Notes: generated by a model not told the origin, from the sequence alone. Numbered from the stretch's first letter, positions 9,599 through 19,758 are shown. The stretch: DNA of 64,000 bases from Corynebacterium casei LMG S-19264 (GCF_000550785.1 NZ_CP004350.1:1902009-1966008), one strand, 5' to 3'. Made by a program: numbers and translations.

Positions 9599-10936
9599 TT
9601 AGTCCACTTCGAGCGACAACAGGTCGTCGAGGGTCTCGCGGCGCAACATTGGCTTAATCATGCCGGCACGAACTGCAACTACCGCTGGGCGGAATGCGGC
9701 GTTGTAGCGTGAGCTCATCGAATAGCTATAAGCGCCCGTTGCTGCCGTGGCCAGGAAGTCCCCTGCTGCGACGTCGTTGGGCAGGCTGATGTTTTCAATG
9801 AGGATATCGCCGGATTCACAGTGCGAACCAACCACGCGGGATGGAATTTCCTCGCCATCGGTATAGCGATTGATCACGCGTGCGTCGTACTCCGCTCCAT
9901 ATAGAGCGGGGCGAATGTTATCACTCATGCCTCCATCGACAGCCACGTAGCGACGCTGCGGCGTTGCCGAATCACCAGTGGTGACGTCCTTGATCACGCC
10001 AACTTCGTAAACGGTCACAGCGGATGCGCCGACCAACGCACGGCCTGGTTCCACCAAAACGGTTGGTGGTTCGATGCCGAGTTCATCGGCAGTGTGTGCA
10101 ACTGCTGCCAGCAAGTCCTTGGACACTGCCTTGATGTCCAATGGAGATTCATGCGCGGTGTATGGAATGCCGTAGCCGCCGCCCAAATCAATCTCTTTGA
10201 GCGCGTAGCCCAGTTCATTGTGGATCTGGCTGTATAGGGCCATGATGCGCTCTGCTGCAAGCTTAAAGCCTTCGGCATCAAAGACCTGGGAACCAACATG
10301 GCAGTGCAGACCAACCAAGGTGAGGTTTTCCGCGCGCAGGCACGCCTGCGCTGCAGCGAAGGCTTCACCGGTAGCCAAGGAGATGCCGAATTTCTGGTCT
10401 TCATGGCTGGTAGCAATGAACTCATGGGTGTGTGCATCCACACCTGGGGTCACGCGGATCAGAACCGGCTGGACACGCTGTGCCTTCGCTGCGATCAGAT
10501 CCAGCAGTTCCAGTTCCTGCGCGGAGTCTATGACCACATGTCCAACCTGTGCCTCAACGCAGGCGCGCAAGAAGTTCGCTGACTTGTTGTTTCCATGCAC
10601 AGTAATGCGCTCAGCCGGAAAATCCGCTGCTAGCGCGATACGCAGCTCACCCAAGGAAGCAACGTCCATCGCAAGACCTTCTTCGTTGACCCAGCGCGCG
10701 ATGCGCTTGGACAGGAAAGCTTTCGACGCATAGTGCACGCGCTCCGGTGCGCCGAAGGCCTCTGCCATATCACGGCAGCGGGAACGGAAATCATCTTCAT
10801 CAAAGACCATGACCGGGGTGCCGTATTCTTCTGCAATTTCAGAAAGCGGCACGCCACCAATAGTTACTTCGCCATCTTCCTGGCGCTGGGCATTGCGTGG
10901 CCACACCTGGGCCGGTAGTTCATTGAAATCAGCCAT
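9599..10936 (-). CDS. lysA: Diaminopimelate decarboxylase
   Basis: A 445-aa PLP enzyme, the same length as C. glutamicum LysA, that decarboxylates meso-diaminopimelate to lysine in the last step of lysine synthesis. The PLP lysine is K72 in [10 protein letters not shown]. Other family marks are the GGGYGIPY glycine loop, [11 protein letters not shown], and [12 protein letters not shown] near the C-terminus. The frame stays open to 11209, but the extra sequence is antisense-like read-through of argS; the ATG at 10936 begins [10 protein letters not shown] as expected. It starts 4 bp after the argS stop, so argS-lysA are translationally close and cotranscribed, as in other corynebacteria. Confidence 0.97.
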   Translation of the reverse strand: MADFNELPAQVWPRNAQRQEDGEVTIGGVPLSEIAEEYGTPVMVFDEDDFRSRCRDMAEAFGAPERVHYASKAFLSKRIARWVNEEGLAMDVASLGELRIALAADFPAERITVHGNNKSANFLRACVEAQVGHVVIDSAQELELLDLIAAKAQRVQPVLIRVTPGVDAHTHEFIATSHEDQKFGISLATGEAFAAAQACLRAENLTLVGLHCHVGSQVFDAEGFKLAAERIMALYSQIHNELGYALKEIDLGGGYGIPYTAHESPLDIKAVSKDLLAAVAHTADELGIEPPTVLVEPGRALVGASAVTVYEVGVIKDVTTGDSATPQRRYVAVDGGMSDNIRPALYGAEYDARVINRYTDGEEIPSRVVGSHCESGDILIENISLPNDVAAGDFLATAATGAYSYSMSSRYNAAFRPAVVAVRAGMIKPMLRRETLDDLLSLEVD

Positions 10937-10940
10937 AAAA

Positions 10941-12593
10941 TTACATCTTCTCCGGTGCTGAAACGCCGACCATGCCCAGGGCATTGGCCAGGACCTGACG
11001 GGTTGCCTGAGCCAGCGCAAGACGAGCACCATGAATTGGCTCCGCCTCTTCCCCAGCCTTGGGCAAGATCTGGCACTGGTCATAGAACTTGTGGAAGACC
11101 GATGCGAGCTCCTCCGCGTAGCGCGCAACACGGTGAGGTTCACGCAGTTCAGCTGCTTCTGCCACCACTGCTGGGAACTCGCCCAAGGTGCGGATGAGGT
11201 CGCCCTCACGCTCGTGGGTTAACAGCGCCAAGTCCGCGGAATCGGAATTCACGCCGACTTCTTCAGCCTTGCGCTGGATGGAGCACAGACGCGCATGGCC
11301 GTATTGCACGTAGTACACCGGGTTATCGGAGGACTGTGCAGCCCACAGCGCCAGGTCAATGTCGATGGACTGATCAACGGAAGAACGCACCAGGGAGTAA
11401 CGCGCTGCGTCCACACCGATTGCCTCAACCAAGTCATTCATGGTGATGACGGTGCCAGCACGCTTGGACATCTTCACCGCCTGGCCGTTGCGCAACAGGT
11501 TCACCATCTGGCCAATGAGAACCTCAACAGCATCCGCGTCATAGCCCAATGCAGCTGCCGCTGCCTTCAGACGTGGCACATAACCGTGGTGGTCAGCGCC
11601 CAGCATGTAGATGTTCAGGTTGTGGCCGCGGTCAAACTTGTCCGCAACATACGCGATATCACCAGCAATGTATGCAGCATTGCCATCAGACTTGATAACT
11701 ACGCGGTCCTTGGAATCGCCGTAATCGGTGGATTTTAGCCACCACGCGCCCTCACCCTGATACATCTGACCAGAGTTCTTGAGCTGCTCAATCGCCTTAT
11801 CAACAGCGCCGGATTCGAACAGAGAATTCTCATGGAAGTAGACATCAAAGTCCACACCGAATTCGCGCAGGTCCGACTTGATCTGCTCAAACATCATCTC
11901 CACACCCAAGGAACGGAAGTTCTCCTGTACCTCTTCAACAGACCCTTCCAGGGCATCCGCTTTCTGCGCGATGACATCGGCAGCAATGTCGTGGATGTAC
12001 TGTCCGCCGTAACCATCTTCAGGGGTGGGTTCGCCCTTGGCCGCAGCAACCAGGGAGCGAGCGAAACGGTCGATTTGGCCACCGTGATCATTGAAGTAGT
12101 ACTCACGGGTCACAACCGCGCCGGCTGCTTCAAAGATACGACCCAAAGAGTCACCCACAGCTGCCCAGCGGGTACCGCCCAAGTGGATTGGGCCAGTTGG
12201 GTTCGCAGAGACGAACTCAAGGTTGACTTTAACGTCGGCCATGGCCTCGCCGTGGCCATATTGTTCACCAGCGGCAGCAATCTTGGCAACAATCTCACCC
12301 TGTGCGGCCGCAGCGAGACGAATATTCAAAAAGCCTGGACCAGCAATCTCTGCAACATCAATCGCGTCTGATTCAGCCAAAGCTTCAGCCAACCACGTCG
12401 CCAGTTCGCGTGGGTTTACGCCAGCCTTCTTCGCAACCTGCAACGCAACATTGGTGGCGTAATCGCCGTGCTCTGGGTTGCGTGGTCGCTCTACCGTGAC
12501 AGTGTCAGGCAAAACAGATGCGTCTAGATCATGGCGTTCAAAGACCGTCGAAGCGGACTCTTTGATCAATTGGGCTAAATCAGCTGGAGTCAT
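10941..12593 (-). CDS. argS: Arginyl-tRNA synthetase
   Basis: A 550-aa class I synthetase that charges tRNA-Arg in the cytoplasm. The HIGH-type signature is in [12 protein letters not shown] (129-140), the KMSKS-type motif is VKMSKRAGT near residue 375, and the C-terminal anticodon-binding DALR domain ends the protein. First gene of the argS-lysA operon. In C. glutamicum this operon responds to arginine and lysine; the region upstream (12594-12972) is shared with the divergent lldP gene. A tRNA-Arg gene, one substrate, is at 19671. Confidence 0.97.
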   Translation of the reverse strand: MTPADLAQLIKESASTVFERHDLDASVLPDTVTVERPRNPEHGDYATNVALQVAKKAGVNPRELATWLAEALAESDAIDVAEIAGPGFLNIRLAAAAQGEIVAKIAAAGEQYGHGEAMADVKVNLEFVSANPTGPIHLGGTRWAAVGDSLGRIFEAAGAVVTREYYFNDHGGQIDRFARSLVAAAKGEPTPEDGYGGQYIHDIAADVIAQKADALEGSVEEVQENFRSLGVEMMFEQIKSDLREFGVDFDVYFHENSLFESGAVDKAIEQLKNSGQMYQGEGAWWLKSTDYGDSKDRVVIKSDGNAAYIAGDIAYVADKFDRGHNLNIYMLGADHHGYVPRLKAAAAALGYDADAVEVLIGQMVNLLRNGQAVKMSKRAGTVITMNDLVEAIGVDAARYSLVRSSVDQSIDIDLALWAAQSSDNPVYYVQYGHARLCSIQRKAEEVGVNSDSADLALLTHEREGDLIRTLGEFPAVVAEAAELREPHRVARYAEELASVFHKFYDQCQILPKAGEEAEPIHGARLALAQATRQVLANALGMVGVSAPEKM

Positions 12594-12972
12594 AGCACAG
12601 TAGTTTAACGCACTGGTGTTGTAACTACTGAAGAGAGTTCCTCAGGCGCCTCTCAGGGTGGACACACAGCGGGCGCGCAGTGCCGACCCACTCTTTTGGG
12701 TGCGCCGTTTTCAGACCCTTTCAAGCAGACATTTCGCGGTCAAATTTCTTCAAAAAAGTGGATTTATCCGGAAATACCCTCAACGAAGCGGGTAGATGGG
12801 GGTGGATTGCTTGAAACTTATTGTTACTTCTGTCACAATTGCAGAAATGTCTAGCGAGATCAAACAAATATTTGGAAGTATTGCTAACGATCTACAGTTG
12901 GAGTGAGGGTACTCACACATGATTATCCATCATAAATTCCACCATCCATCCCCGTGATTTAAGGAAACCACC
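12594..12972. promoter_or_regulatory. Divergent argS / lldP control region (379 bp)
   Basis: No gene fits here. It must hold the argS promoter (minus) and the lldP promoter (plus). A 20-bp imperfect palindrome at 12820-12839 (ATTGTTAC, 4 nt, GTCACAAT) lies about 130 bp upstream of the lldP start and is the best operator candidate. Confidence 0.55.
12820..12839. promoter_or_regulatory. Palindromic operator candidate upstream of lldP
   Basis: ATTGTTACttctGTCACAAT: the two arms match at 7 of 8 positions around a 4-nt centre. Size and symmetry suit a GntR/FadR-type dimer such as the lactate regulator LldR, but no such regulator gene is in the window, so the link is inference. Confidence 0.4.
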
Positions 12973-14643
12973 TTGGAGAGATTTACTATTGATACAGTCG
13001 CCATCGGCGGTAGTTTGGGATTAACCGCGCTGGTATCCACAATTCCCCTGCTGACGTTCTTCGTAATGCTGTTGGGCGTCAAGGCTCGTGCCCATACTTC
13101 GGGTGCTGTGGCACTGATTGTTTCTATTCTTGTAGCGCTGTTCGGCATGGGAATGCCCGTTGACTTGGCGCTGTCATCCGCAGGACGCGGTGCACTCTTT
13201 GGTCTGCTGCCAATCGTGTTCGTGATTGTCATGGCAATTTGGTTCTATGAAATCACGGTTGCATCGGGTCGCTTTGAGGACTTGCGTCGGACTTTTGACA
13301 TCCTCGGTGGGGGCGATATCCGAATTCAGGCGATCTTGATTGCTTTCTGTTTCGGTGGTCTTTTGGAAGCCCTGGCTGGTTTCGGCGCACCGGTTGCTAT
13401 TACCGCGACCATGATTTTGGCGCTGGGGGTTCCGCCACTGCGCGCGGCAACAGTCGTACTTATTGCAAACACGGCACCGGTGGCATTCGGTGCGGTTGCA
13501 ATTCCAATCACCACCGCCGGTGAAGTTGGTGGACGTACCCTAGAACAGACGGAAAACATTGCGGCCATCGTCGGCCACCAGGCACCATTTCTGGCTTTCA
13601 TCGTGCCTTTCATCATCTTGTTCGTCCTCGACGGCTTCCGCGGCGTGAAGGAAGCAGCCCCAGCTGCATTTGTCATTGGCCTGTCTTTCGCAATCGCACA
13701 GTGGGCGGCATCGAACTTCTTCGCGTACCAGCTCACCGACGTTGTGGCTTGTATCGTCTCACTGGGCGCAGCCTTCGCGTTCTTGCGCGTATGGGATCCA
13801 AAGGGCGTGCCAGAGCTGCGTGAGCGCCTCAACGTTGGGCCACATGAGACCGATATTGATCTTCCAGGCCGCCGTATCTGGATGGCATTGATGCCTTATG
13901 CCGTTGTGACCCTTATCTTCGGCCTTGCCAACCTTGGTTCCTGGCTGCCAGGTCTTTTGTCCCAGGTCACCGTTTCCTTCAACTGGCCGCTGCTCACGGG
14001 CACTCTTGCGGACGCCAACGGTGCCGAGGTTAACACCGCCTACTCCATCGCGGTACTCAGCAACCCTGGTTCCTTGCTGCTCATCTCCGGCATCATCGTC
14101 GCGGTCTTCTACAGCATTTTCAACGACAACGGAAAGTACCCACTGAAGGCCGGCCAGGTCTGGGGTGCTTTTACTGACACCGCATTCCGCATGCGCTGGG
14201 CAGCACTGACCATCGTGCTGGTGCTGGCGCTTGCCTATGTCATGAACTACTCCGGCCAGACCGTGGCCATGGGCGAATACCTGGCAGCCCTCGGCGGCAT
14301 CTTCGCCTTCCTCGCACCGGTTCTGGGTTGGATTGGTACCGCAGTCACCGGCTCTGACACTTCTGCCAATGCACTATTTAGTAAGTTGCAGGTCACCGCC
14401 GCAAACAACATTGGCATTAACCCAGACCTCCTACTGGCAGCTAACACCGTAGGTGGCGTGACCGGCAAGATGATCTCCCCGCAGTCGCTGGCCATCGCTG
14501 CAACCGCCGTGCAGATGGAAGGCGAAGAGTCCAAGATCTTCAAGGCAGTTATTGGTTATTCCACCTTCTTCCTAATCCTGCTGTGTATCTTGGTCTTCCT
14601 GCAAACCAACGTTTTGAGCTTCATGGCACCGGTAGTCGGCTAG
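12973..14643 (+). CDS. lldP: L-lactate permease family transporter
   Basis: A 556-aa membrane protein of the LctP/LldP family with about a dozen hydrophobic helices over its whole length. Family landmarks are CFGGLLEALAGFGAPVAI, IANTAPVAFGAVAIP, and near the end GSDTSANALFSKLQ and GGVTGKMISPQSLAIAA. It should import lactate or glycolate with protons. The start is TTG at 12973: AAGGA at 12961-12965 is 7 nt upstream, and the next in-frame starts would delete the first helix. The lutABC genes for lactate oxidation follow 237 bp downstream, so the four genes form a lactate-use locus, although a hairpin in the gap suggests separate transcription. Confidence 0.93.
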   Translation: MERFTIDTVAIGGSLGLTALVSTIPLLTFFVMLLGVKARAHTSGAVALIVSILVALFGMGMPVDLALSSAGRGALFGLLPIVFVIVMAIWFYEITVASGRFEDLRRTFDILGGGDIRIQAILIAFCFGGLLEALAGFGAPVAITATMILALGVPPLRAATVVLIANTAPVAFGAVAIPITTAGEVGGRTLEQTENIAAIVGHQAPFLAFIVPFIILFVLDGFRGVKEAAPAAFVIGLSFAIAQWAASNFFAYQLTDVVACIVSLGAAFAFLRVWDPKGVPELRERLNVGPHETDIDLPGRRIWMALMPYAVVTLIFGLANLGSWLPGLLSQVTVSFNWPLLTGTLADANGAEVNTAYSIAVLSNPGSLLLISGIIVAVFYSIFNDNGKYPLKAGQVWGAFTDTAFRMRWAALTIVLVLALAYVMNYSGQTVAMGEYLAALGGIFAFLAPVLGWIGTAVTGSDTSANALFSKLQVTAANNIGINPDLLLAANTVGGVTGKMISPQSLAIAATAVQMEGEESKIFKAVIGYSTFFLILLCILVFLQTNVLSFMAPVVG

Positions 14644-14690
14644 TTCAATTTCCGAAAAGCTCGAACGCGCAATGGACCATCAACCGCAGC

Positions 14691-14716
14691 TTTCCGCAAT
14701 ACTAGTGTTGCGGAAA
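14691..14716. terminator. Hairpin between lldP and lutA
   Basis: Perfect 9-bp inverted repeat TTTCCGCAA / TTGCGGAAA with an 8-nt loop, 50 bp after the lldP stop. There is no clear T run, so it may be a weak terminator, an mRNA-stabilising hairpin or an operator for lutABC. Confidence 0.45.
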
Positions 14717-14880
14717 TAGCCGCTGGCCATCGCTAATTTCAATTCACTGAAATGCGCCCGTTTTCAGGCTTTCGCGGGTAGCATGAAGTGTACAAACCCT
14801 TCGAATACAGCTCGTTGACTTTATGTGCGTGCCCACCCCCATGACGCGCACACGAGTGAGGGACGAAAAGGAGCAGAATT

Positions 14881-15666
14881 TTGCGTATCGCATTATTTTC
14901 AACATGCATTGGAGACTCTCTGTTTCCTGATGCACACAAAGCAACCGCCATCATTTTGGCCCGCCTAGGCCACGAGGTGGTCTTCCCCGAGGAACAAACC
15001 TGCTGCGGGCAGATGCACATCAACACCGGCTACCAAAAGCAGGCCTTGGGCATGATCCGCACTTATAACGACGCTTTCGCGGATCCTTCCATTGACTATG
15101 TTGTGGCCGCGTCTGGTTCCTGTGTTGGCGCGGTGCGCGAGCAGCACGTCCGCCTAGCAGACCGCTTCGGTTCTTCCGCAGACGTGGATGGCTCCAAGCA
15201 GGCCTCCCAGAAAACCTTGGACCTGCCGGAGTTCTTGGTTGATATCGCCGGAGTCACCAATGTCGGCGCATTCTTCCCACACAAGGTCACCTACCATTCT
15301 TCCTGCCACGGACTGCGCTTTCTCAAACTGGCAGACCGGCCCTATCAGCTTCTGCGGGAAGTTGAGGGAATCGATCTTGTTGAGCTTGCCAATGCCGAAG
15401 AGTGCTGCGGTTTCGGCGGCACCTTCGCCATTAAAAACGCTGAGACTTCCCAGGCGATGGTCTCTGACAAGGTTCGCCACATCAAAGAGACCGGCGCAGA
15501 ATACGTCACCGGCGGTGACTCCTCCTGCCTGATGAACATCGGTGGTTCTCTATCGCGCCAGCAAACCGGTGTCCGCGCAGTCCACATGGCAGAGATTTTG
15601 GCTTCCACAAAGGAGCACCCGTGGACGCCCACCACCGCCGTCTACTCCAGGGAGAAGATGCTCTAA
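14881..15666 (+). CDS. lutA: Lactate utilization protein A (CCG-domain Fe-S protein)
   Basis: A 261-aa protein with two cysteine-rich CCG domains: CC at 41-42 (EEQTCCGQMH) and a second set in the C-terminal half (HSSCHGLRFL, AEECCGFGGTF). In the LutABC complex it acts with LutB and LutC in flavin-independent oxidation of L-lactate to pyruvate. The start is TTG at 14881, with AAAGGAG about 8 nt upstream. The stop codon overlaps the lutB start (TAATG), so the two are translationally coupled. Confidence 0.95.
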   Translation: MRIALFSTCIGDSLFPDAHKATAIILARLGHEVVFPEEQTCCGQMHINTGYQKQALGMIRTYNDAFADPSIDYVVAASGSCVGAVREQHVRLADRFGSSADVDGSKQASQKTLDLPEFLVDIAGVTNVGAFFPHKVTYHSSCHGLRFLKLADRPYQLLREVEGIDLVELANAEECCGFGGTFAIKNAETSQAMVSDKVRHIKETGAEYVTGGDSSCLMNIGGSLSRQQTGVRAVHMAEILASTKEHPWTPTTAVYSREKML

Positions 15667-17198
15667 TGGCTACCTTTCTAGACACCACTCCACCGCGAGC
15701 GCCGGAGGACTACGGCAATCTGCGTGGTGAGCGCGGGTTTGTTCCCGCCGCCCACGATGGCCTGAACAATGCCACCCAGCGCCGCAATTTGCTGCACGCC
15801 ACCACCACTATTCGCAACAAGCGCCAGCATGCAGTCGATGAGATTGATGATTGGCAGGATCTGCGTGATGCCGGTTCCGGCATCAAAGAAGACGTGGCAG
15901 CACGCTTGCCGGAGTTGCTTGAGCAGTTTGAGAAGTCCGTGACCGCCCGCGGCGGCATTGTGCACTGGGCGCGGGATGCCAAAGAGGCCAATGACATCAT
16001 CACGGATCTCATTCGTGAGACCGGTGAGACTGAGGTGGTCAAGGTCAAGTCCATGGCCACCCAGGAAACGGGGCTCAATGAGCACTTGGAAGAAGTCGGC
16101 ATCCACGCCCAGGAAACCGACCTCGCGGAGCTCATCGTGCAGCTTGGCGATGACAAACCATCGCACATCTTGGTCCCCGCCATCCACCGCAACCGCGCGG
16201 AAATTCGGGACATCTTTGTTAATAAGATGCCCAATACGGATGACTCGCTGTCCACCAACCCGCCGGAGCTCGCGGAAGCAGCGCGACTGTTTCTGCGCGA
16301 GAAGTTCATGAAGGCCAAGGTTGCAATCTCTGGCGCAAACTTCGGTATCGCAGAAACTGGCAATGTCTGCGTCGTAGAATCCGAAGGCAATGGCCGCATG
16401 TGCCTGACCATGCCAGAGACGCTGATTACCCTGATGGGTATCGAAAAGCTGCTGCCCACTTTCCAAGACCTGGAAGTGTTCATGCAGCTGCTCCCCCGCT
16501 CTTCTACCGCTGAGCGCATGAATCCTTATACCTCTTTGTGGTCGGGTGTGACAGACGAAGACGGGCCCAAGAACTTCCACATTGTCCTCCTGGATAATGG
16601 CCGCACCGCTGCATTATCCAGTGAGATTGGTTCCAAGGCACTCAAGTGCATTCGCTGTTCCGCGTGTCTAAATGTGTGCCCGGTTTATGAGCGCGCCGGC
16701 GGGCACGCCTACGGTTCTGTGTATCCCGGCCCCATCGGAATCGCGCTCACCCCGCAGCTGACAGGCATGAAGGATCATCATGATCCATCGGCAAGCTTGC
16801 CTTATGCCTGCTCACTGTGCGGGCGCTGCGATGAGGTCTGCCCCGTGAAGATCCCGCTGTCTGATGTCATCTTGGAAAACCGCTACCAAAAGGTCACCCA
16901 TGCCACCCCGCCGGTGGAATCCAAGCTGTTCAAAGTTGTGGAAATGGCGTGGAAGAACCCATTTTTGTGGAACCAGATCACGCGCATGGTCTTTGCCGGC
17001 CGCGTGCTGGGTGGGTTCAACGGCGTAATTGAATCCCTGCCGCTGTTTATGTCTGGCTGGTCTGATGGCCGCAATACCGCGGTGCCTCCGAAGAAATCTT
17101 TCCGCCAGTGGTTTGATTCCGATGATGCGCAAGCGTTGCTCGCTGCCGCACGCGCCGAGGGTATTCCGCAAAACAACCTGCAGAAAGAGGAGAAATAG
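15666..17198 (+). CDS. lutB: Lactate utilization protein B (LUD and 4Fe-4S)
   Basis: A 510-aa iron-sulfur protein with an N-terminal LUD domain (about 65-300) and two 4Fe-4S motifs, CIRCSACLNVCPVY at about 328 and CSLCGRCDEVCPVK at about 381, followed by a DUF3390-like tail. It carries electrons in the LutABC lactate oxidation complex. The open frame extends 45 bp further upstream, but the ATG at 15666 overlaps the lutA stop and begins MATFLDTTPP, the expected arrangement. It ends 3 bp before lutC. Confidence 0.95.
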   Translation: MATFLDTTPPRAPEDYGNLRGERGFVPAAHDGLNNATQRRNLLHATTTIRNKRQHAVDEIDDWQDLRDAGSGIKEDVAARLPELLEQFEKSVTARGGIVHWARDAKEANDIITDLIRETGETEVVKVKSMATQETGLNEHLEEVGIHAQETDLAELIVQLGDDKPSHILVPAIHRNRAEIRDIFVNKMPNTDDSLSTNPPELAEAARLFLREKFMKAKVAISGANFGIAETGNVCVVESEGNGRMCLTMPETLITLMGIEKLLPTFQDLEVFMQLLPRSSTAERMNPYTSLWSGVTDEDGPKNFHIVLLDNGRTAALSSEIGSKALKCIRCSACLNVCPVYERAGGHAYGSVYPGPIGIALTPQLTGMKDHHDPSASLPYACSLCGRCDEVCPVKIPLSDVILENRYQKVTHATPPVESKLFKVVEMAWKNPFLWNQITRMVFAGRVLGGFNGVIESLPLFMSGWSDGRNTAVPPKKSFRQWFDSDDAQALLAAARAEGIPQNNLQKEEK

Positions 17199-17201
17199 AT
17201 T

Positions 17202-17831
17202 ATGGCTTCTGCAAAATCTGAGATCCTCGCGCGCATTCGCACCGCGCAAAAATCCGCCAAGTTGCCGGAATTTGTTAATGCCCCGCGCAACTATGTGGTT
17301 TCTGGCACCACGGATGCTGAGCAGCTGCGTGAGCTGCTTATTGATCGCCTCGAGGACTACAAAGCCGACGTGCATGTGTGCGCAGAAGCTGACCTGGCAT
17401 CCACCGTGGTGGGCATTTTGGAGCAGCGCCAGTGCCGCACGGTTCGCTTTGCTCCAGGCATGGATGCACAGCTTTTCGATGCCTTCGCGGGCGACGCCGC
17501 CGCCGACGACGCATCGGTCGACCCACGTGAGCTGGACTCAGTCGACGCGGTGATTACCGAGTCCACGGTGTCTTGTGCGCAGACCGGAACCATTGTGTTG
17601 GAATCAGGTGAGACCAACGGCCGCCGCGCGCTAACCTTGGTCCCCGACCGCCACGTGTGTATTGTGCGCAGTTCAGACATTGTTTTCGGCGTGCCAGAGA
17701 TGGTTGCTCGAATCAATCCGGAACGCCCGGCAGCGCTGGTGTCCGGCCCTTCGGCGACCTCCGATATTGAGCTCTCCCGTGTCGAGGGCGTGCATGGGCC
17801 GCGTGACCTGATTGTGGTCATTGTGAAATAG
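17202..17831 (+). CDS. lutC: Lactate utilization protein C (LUD domain)
   Basis: A 209-aa LUD-domain protein, third subunit of the LutABC lactate oxidation system. It shows the family pattern ITESTVSCAQTGTIVLES followed by LVPDRHVCIV and a C-terminal SGPSATSDIELSRVEGVHGP motif. It starts 3 bp after lutB with AGAGGAG close upstream, and ends before a terminator at 17851-17899. Confidence 0.95.
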   Translation: MASAKSEILARIRTAQKSAKLPEFVNAPRNYVVSGTTDAEQLRELLIDRLEDYKADVHVCAEADLASTVVGILEQRQCRTVRFAPGMDAQLFDAFAGDAAADDASVDPRELDSVDAVITESTVSCAQTGTIVLESGETNGRRALTLVPDRHVCIVRSSDIVFGVPEMVARINPERPAALVSGPSATSDIELSRVEGVHGPRDLIVVIVK

Positions 17832-17850
17832 CAAGAGCTTCGGCGCAAAG

Positions 17851-17899
17851 GGGCGCTGCGGGGATGGATCTCCAAGGGATTTTCTCGCAGCGCCTTTTT
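17851..17899 (+). terminator. Intrinsic terminator after lutC
   Basis: GGGCGCTGCG (17851-17860) pairs with CGCAGCGCC (17886-17894) and is followed by TTTTT. It closes the lutABC operon. Confidence 0.85.
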
Positions 17900-18026
17900 G
17901 TTATCTAATTTTCATTTCCCGTTCGGGGTTATACGCCCTTCATCGTGGCCATGAAACTGCTAGGGTTTGCTAAGGAACATTTGAACTTAGTGATAATTCC
18001 ACAGACTATTTTTCAGGAGACAGCGC

Positions 18027-19592
18027 GTGAAAGCCCAACGTCTAGTTGTTGCTGCGGTCGCAGCACTCACAGCAATGTTAGCGCCGCCAGTCGCGGCACA
18101 GGCCCAAGAATCTTCCCCTGCAATTACCTGGGAAGAATGCCCACCGCAGGTCAACCACTCAGGCGCTGAGTGCGGACGAATCGATGTCCCGACCTACTAC
18201 TCTGATCCTTCCAAGGGATCCATCAGCGTTGGTTTCGTCCGCGTCAAGGCACTGGACCAATCCGCCAAACGTGGCGTGCTCTTTGGCAACCCAGGTGGCC
18301 CGGGCGGTGACGCCTACTCCTACGTGGCGAATGACGCCATGGTGTGGCCAGAAGAAATCCGTCAGGAATGGGACTTCGTTGGCGTGCAGCCACGTGGTTT
18401 GCCTGGATCCACCCCAGTAGACTGCACCGCCCCTGGCGGCGATGACATGGATGCCATGCTGAACATGGGTGCCTACATTCGCACCTCCTGTGAGAAGGCA
18501 ACCCCGGGCTATACCAACTCACTAACCACTGAGAACACCGCTCGCGATTGGGAGATGGTGCGCCAAGCTCTCGGTGAGGAAAAGCTGTCCGTGATGGGTC
18601 TTAGCTACGGCACTTTCCTCGGCTCCACCTATGCAACCTTGTACCCACAGCACACCGACCGCGTAGTGCTGGATTCCGCGATGAAGCCATCTGCTGCATG
18701 GAACGGCATCTTGGCTTCCCAGGAAGCTGGCTACAACAACGCGCTCAATGATTTTTTCACCTGGATGGCAGACAATGACGCCACCTACAAGGCGGGTAAT
18801 ACTCCGCTGAAGGTCTATGAGCGCTGGTCCCGCGTGATTGCCCGCGAGGCAGGCGCACGCCCAACGGCTCTTCCTCCAGGAGCGGAGCTTGGTGACTTGC
18901 CACCAGGGCTCGAATTCGCTGGCCAGCCAGGCGCGGACATCATGACCGCCACCGGCCCGCTGCGTGTCCAAGGTGAGAACCTGCGTGACGCAGCCCTTAA
19001 CCCGGGCGCAAACCAGGCCTACTCCGTGACGTTGAGCCTGACCCGTGGTCTGGTTCCTCTCGCTGCTGAGTGGGATACCTTGGCAAAGCACATCAACGGC
19101 ACCGCACGCATCGATCAGGGCTACAGCGGCATGAGCGCTGAGGAAATCGAATTGCAGCAGGCACAGCTGATTCAGGGACAGTCATTCCAAAACCTCATCA
19201 TCTGTAATGAGAACACCGTTCCGGCGGACTACGCTGCCATTCCAAGCTTTGTGTGGAACAACTACGTCGTGGGTGATATCTTCGCAGCTCCACCCGCAAT
19301 GTTCGCGTCCGGCGCGGCCTGCAACGGCCGTGGCGAGGTGACCAAGAACCCAACCTTGAACGGATCCAAGCTGGAGGTTCGCCCGCTGCAGATTAACGCG
19401 ACCGGTGACCCACAGACGCCTTACCGCTACCACGGTGAGATGGCGCGTCAGATGAACTCTCACGTCGTGACTGTTCACGGTCCTGGCCACGGCCACGTCG
19501 CTGCCGGCAACGAGGTTGTTGATGACATTGTGGTGGAATACCTGCGCACCGGAAACGCAACTGTTTCCAACGCACCGGGCCTGCATTCCTAG
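18027..19592 (+). CDS. Secreted alpha/beta hydrolase (tripeptidyl aminopeptidase-like)
   Basis: A 521-aa exported hydrolase. Residues 1 to about 27 are a signal peptide (basic start, hydrophobic AVAALTAMLAPPVAA, Ala-X-Ala site). The nucleophile elbow GLSYGTF places the catalytic serine at about 193, the acid is expected near DPQTPYRYH and the histidine in GPGHGHVA. An oxyanion segment NPGGPGGD is at about 90. The C-terminal TAP-like domain is typical of actinobacterial secreted aminopeptidases of the SlpD/E and Tap type. Family members cleave short peptides or esters; the true substrate is unknown. The start is GTG at 18027, with AGGAGA 6 nt upstream. A terminator hairpin follows the gene directly before the tRNA. 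Confidence 0.9.
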   Translation: MKAQRLVVAAVAALTAMLAPPVAAQAQESSPAITWEECPPQVNHSGAECGRIDVPTYYSDPSKGSISVGFVRVKALDQSAKRGVLFGNPGGPGGDAYSYVANDAMVWPEEIRQEWDFVGVQPRGLPGSTPVDCTAPGGDDMDAMLNMGAYIRTSCEKATPGYTNSLTTENTARDWEMVRQALGEEKLSVMGLSYGTFLGSTYATLYPQHTDRVVLDSAMKPSAAWNGILASQEAGYNNALNDFFTWMADNDATYKAGNTPLKVYERWSRVIAREAGARPTALPPGAELGDLPPGLEFAGQPGADIMTATGPLRVQGENLRDAALNPGANQAYSVTLSLTRGLVPLAAEWDTLAKHINGTARIDQGYSGMSAEEIELQQAQLIQGQSFQNLIICNENTVPADYAAIPSFVWNNYVVGDIFAAPPAMFASGAACNGRGEVTKNPTLNGSKLEVRPLQINATGDPQTPYRYHGEMARQMNSHVVTVHGPGHGHVAAGNEVVDDIVVEYLRTGNATVSNAPGLHS

Positions 19593-19632
19593 TGTGAGGG
19601 TCGGTTTCATAGCCACGAAGTTCATAGGCTAG

Positions 19633-19669
19633 AATTACACCGTTGCTTGAATCAAGCAGCGGTGTAATT
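19633..19669 (+). terminator. Strong hairpin between hydrolase gene and tRNA-Arg
   Basis: An 18-bp nearly perfect inverted repeat (arms 19633-19650 and 19652-19669, one G-T pair) with almost no loop, A-rich on the left and followed by TTT. It fits a rho-independent terminator for the hydrolase gene. It ends only 1 bp before the first base of the mature tRNA, so it also covers the tRNA promoter or leader. Confidence 0.7.
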
Positions 19670-19670
19670 T

Positions 19671-19744
19671 GTCTCCGTAGCTCAGCGGATTAGAGCATCG
19701 GTTTCCGGTACCGAAGGTCGCAGGTTCGATCCCTGTCGGGGACA
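19671..19744 (+). tRNA. tRNA-Arg (anticodon CCG)
   Basis: Full cloverleaf read by eye. Acceptor GTCTCCG pairs with CGGGGAC (one G-T), the D arm is GCTC/GAGC, the anticodon stem TCGGT/ACCGA encloses loop TTCCGGT with anticodon CCG (reads CGG), and the T arm GCAGG-TTCGATC-CCTGT follows. The discriminator base is A at 19744. CCA is not encoded (ACAAA follows). Confidence 0.96.
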
Positions 19745-19758
19745 CAAATTATTTTAAT

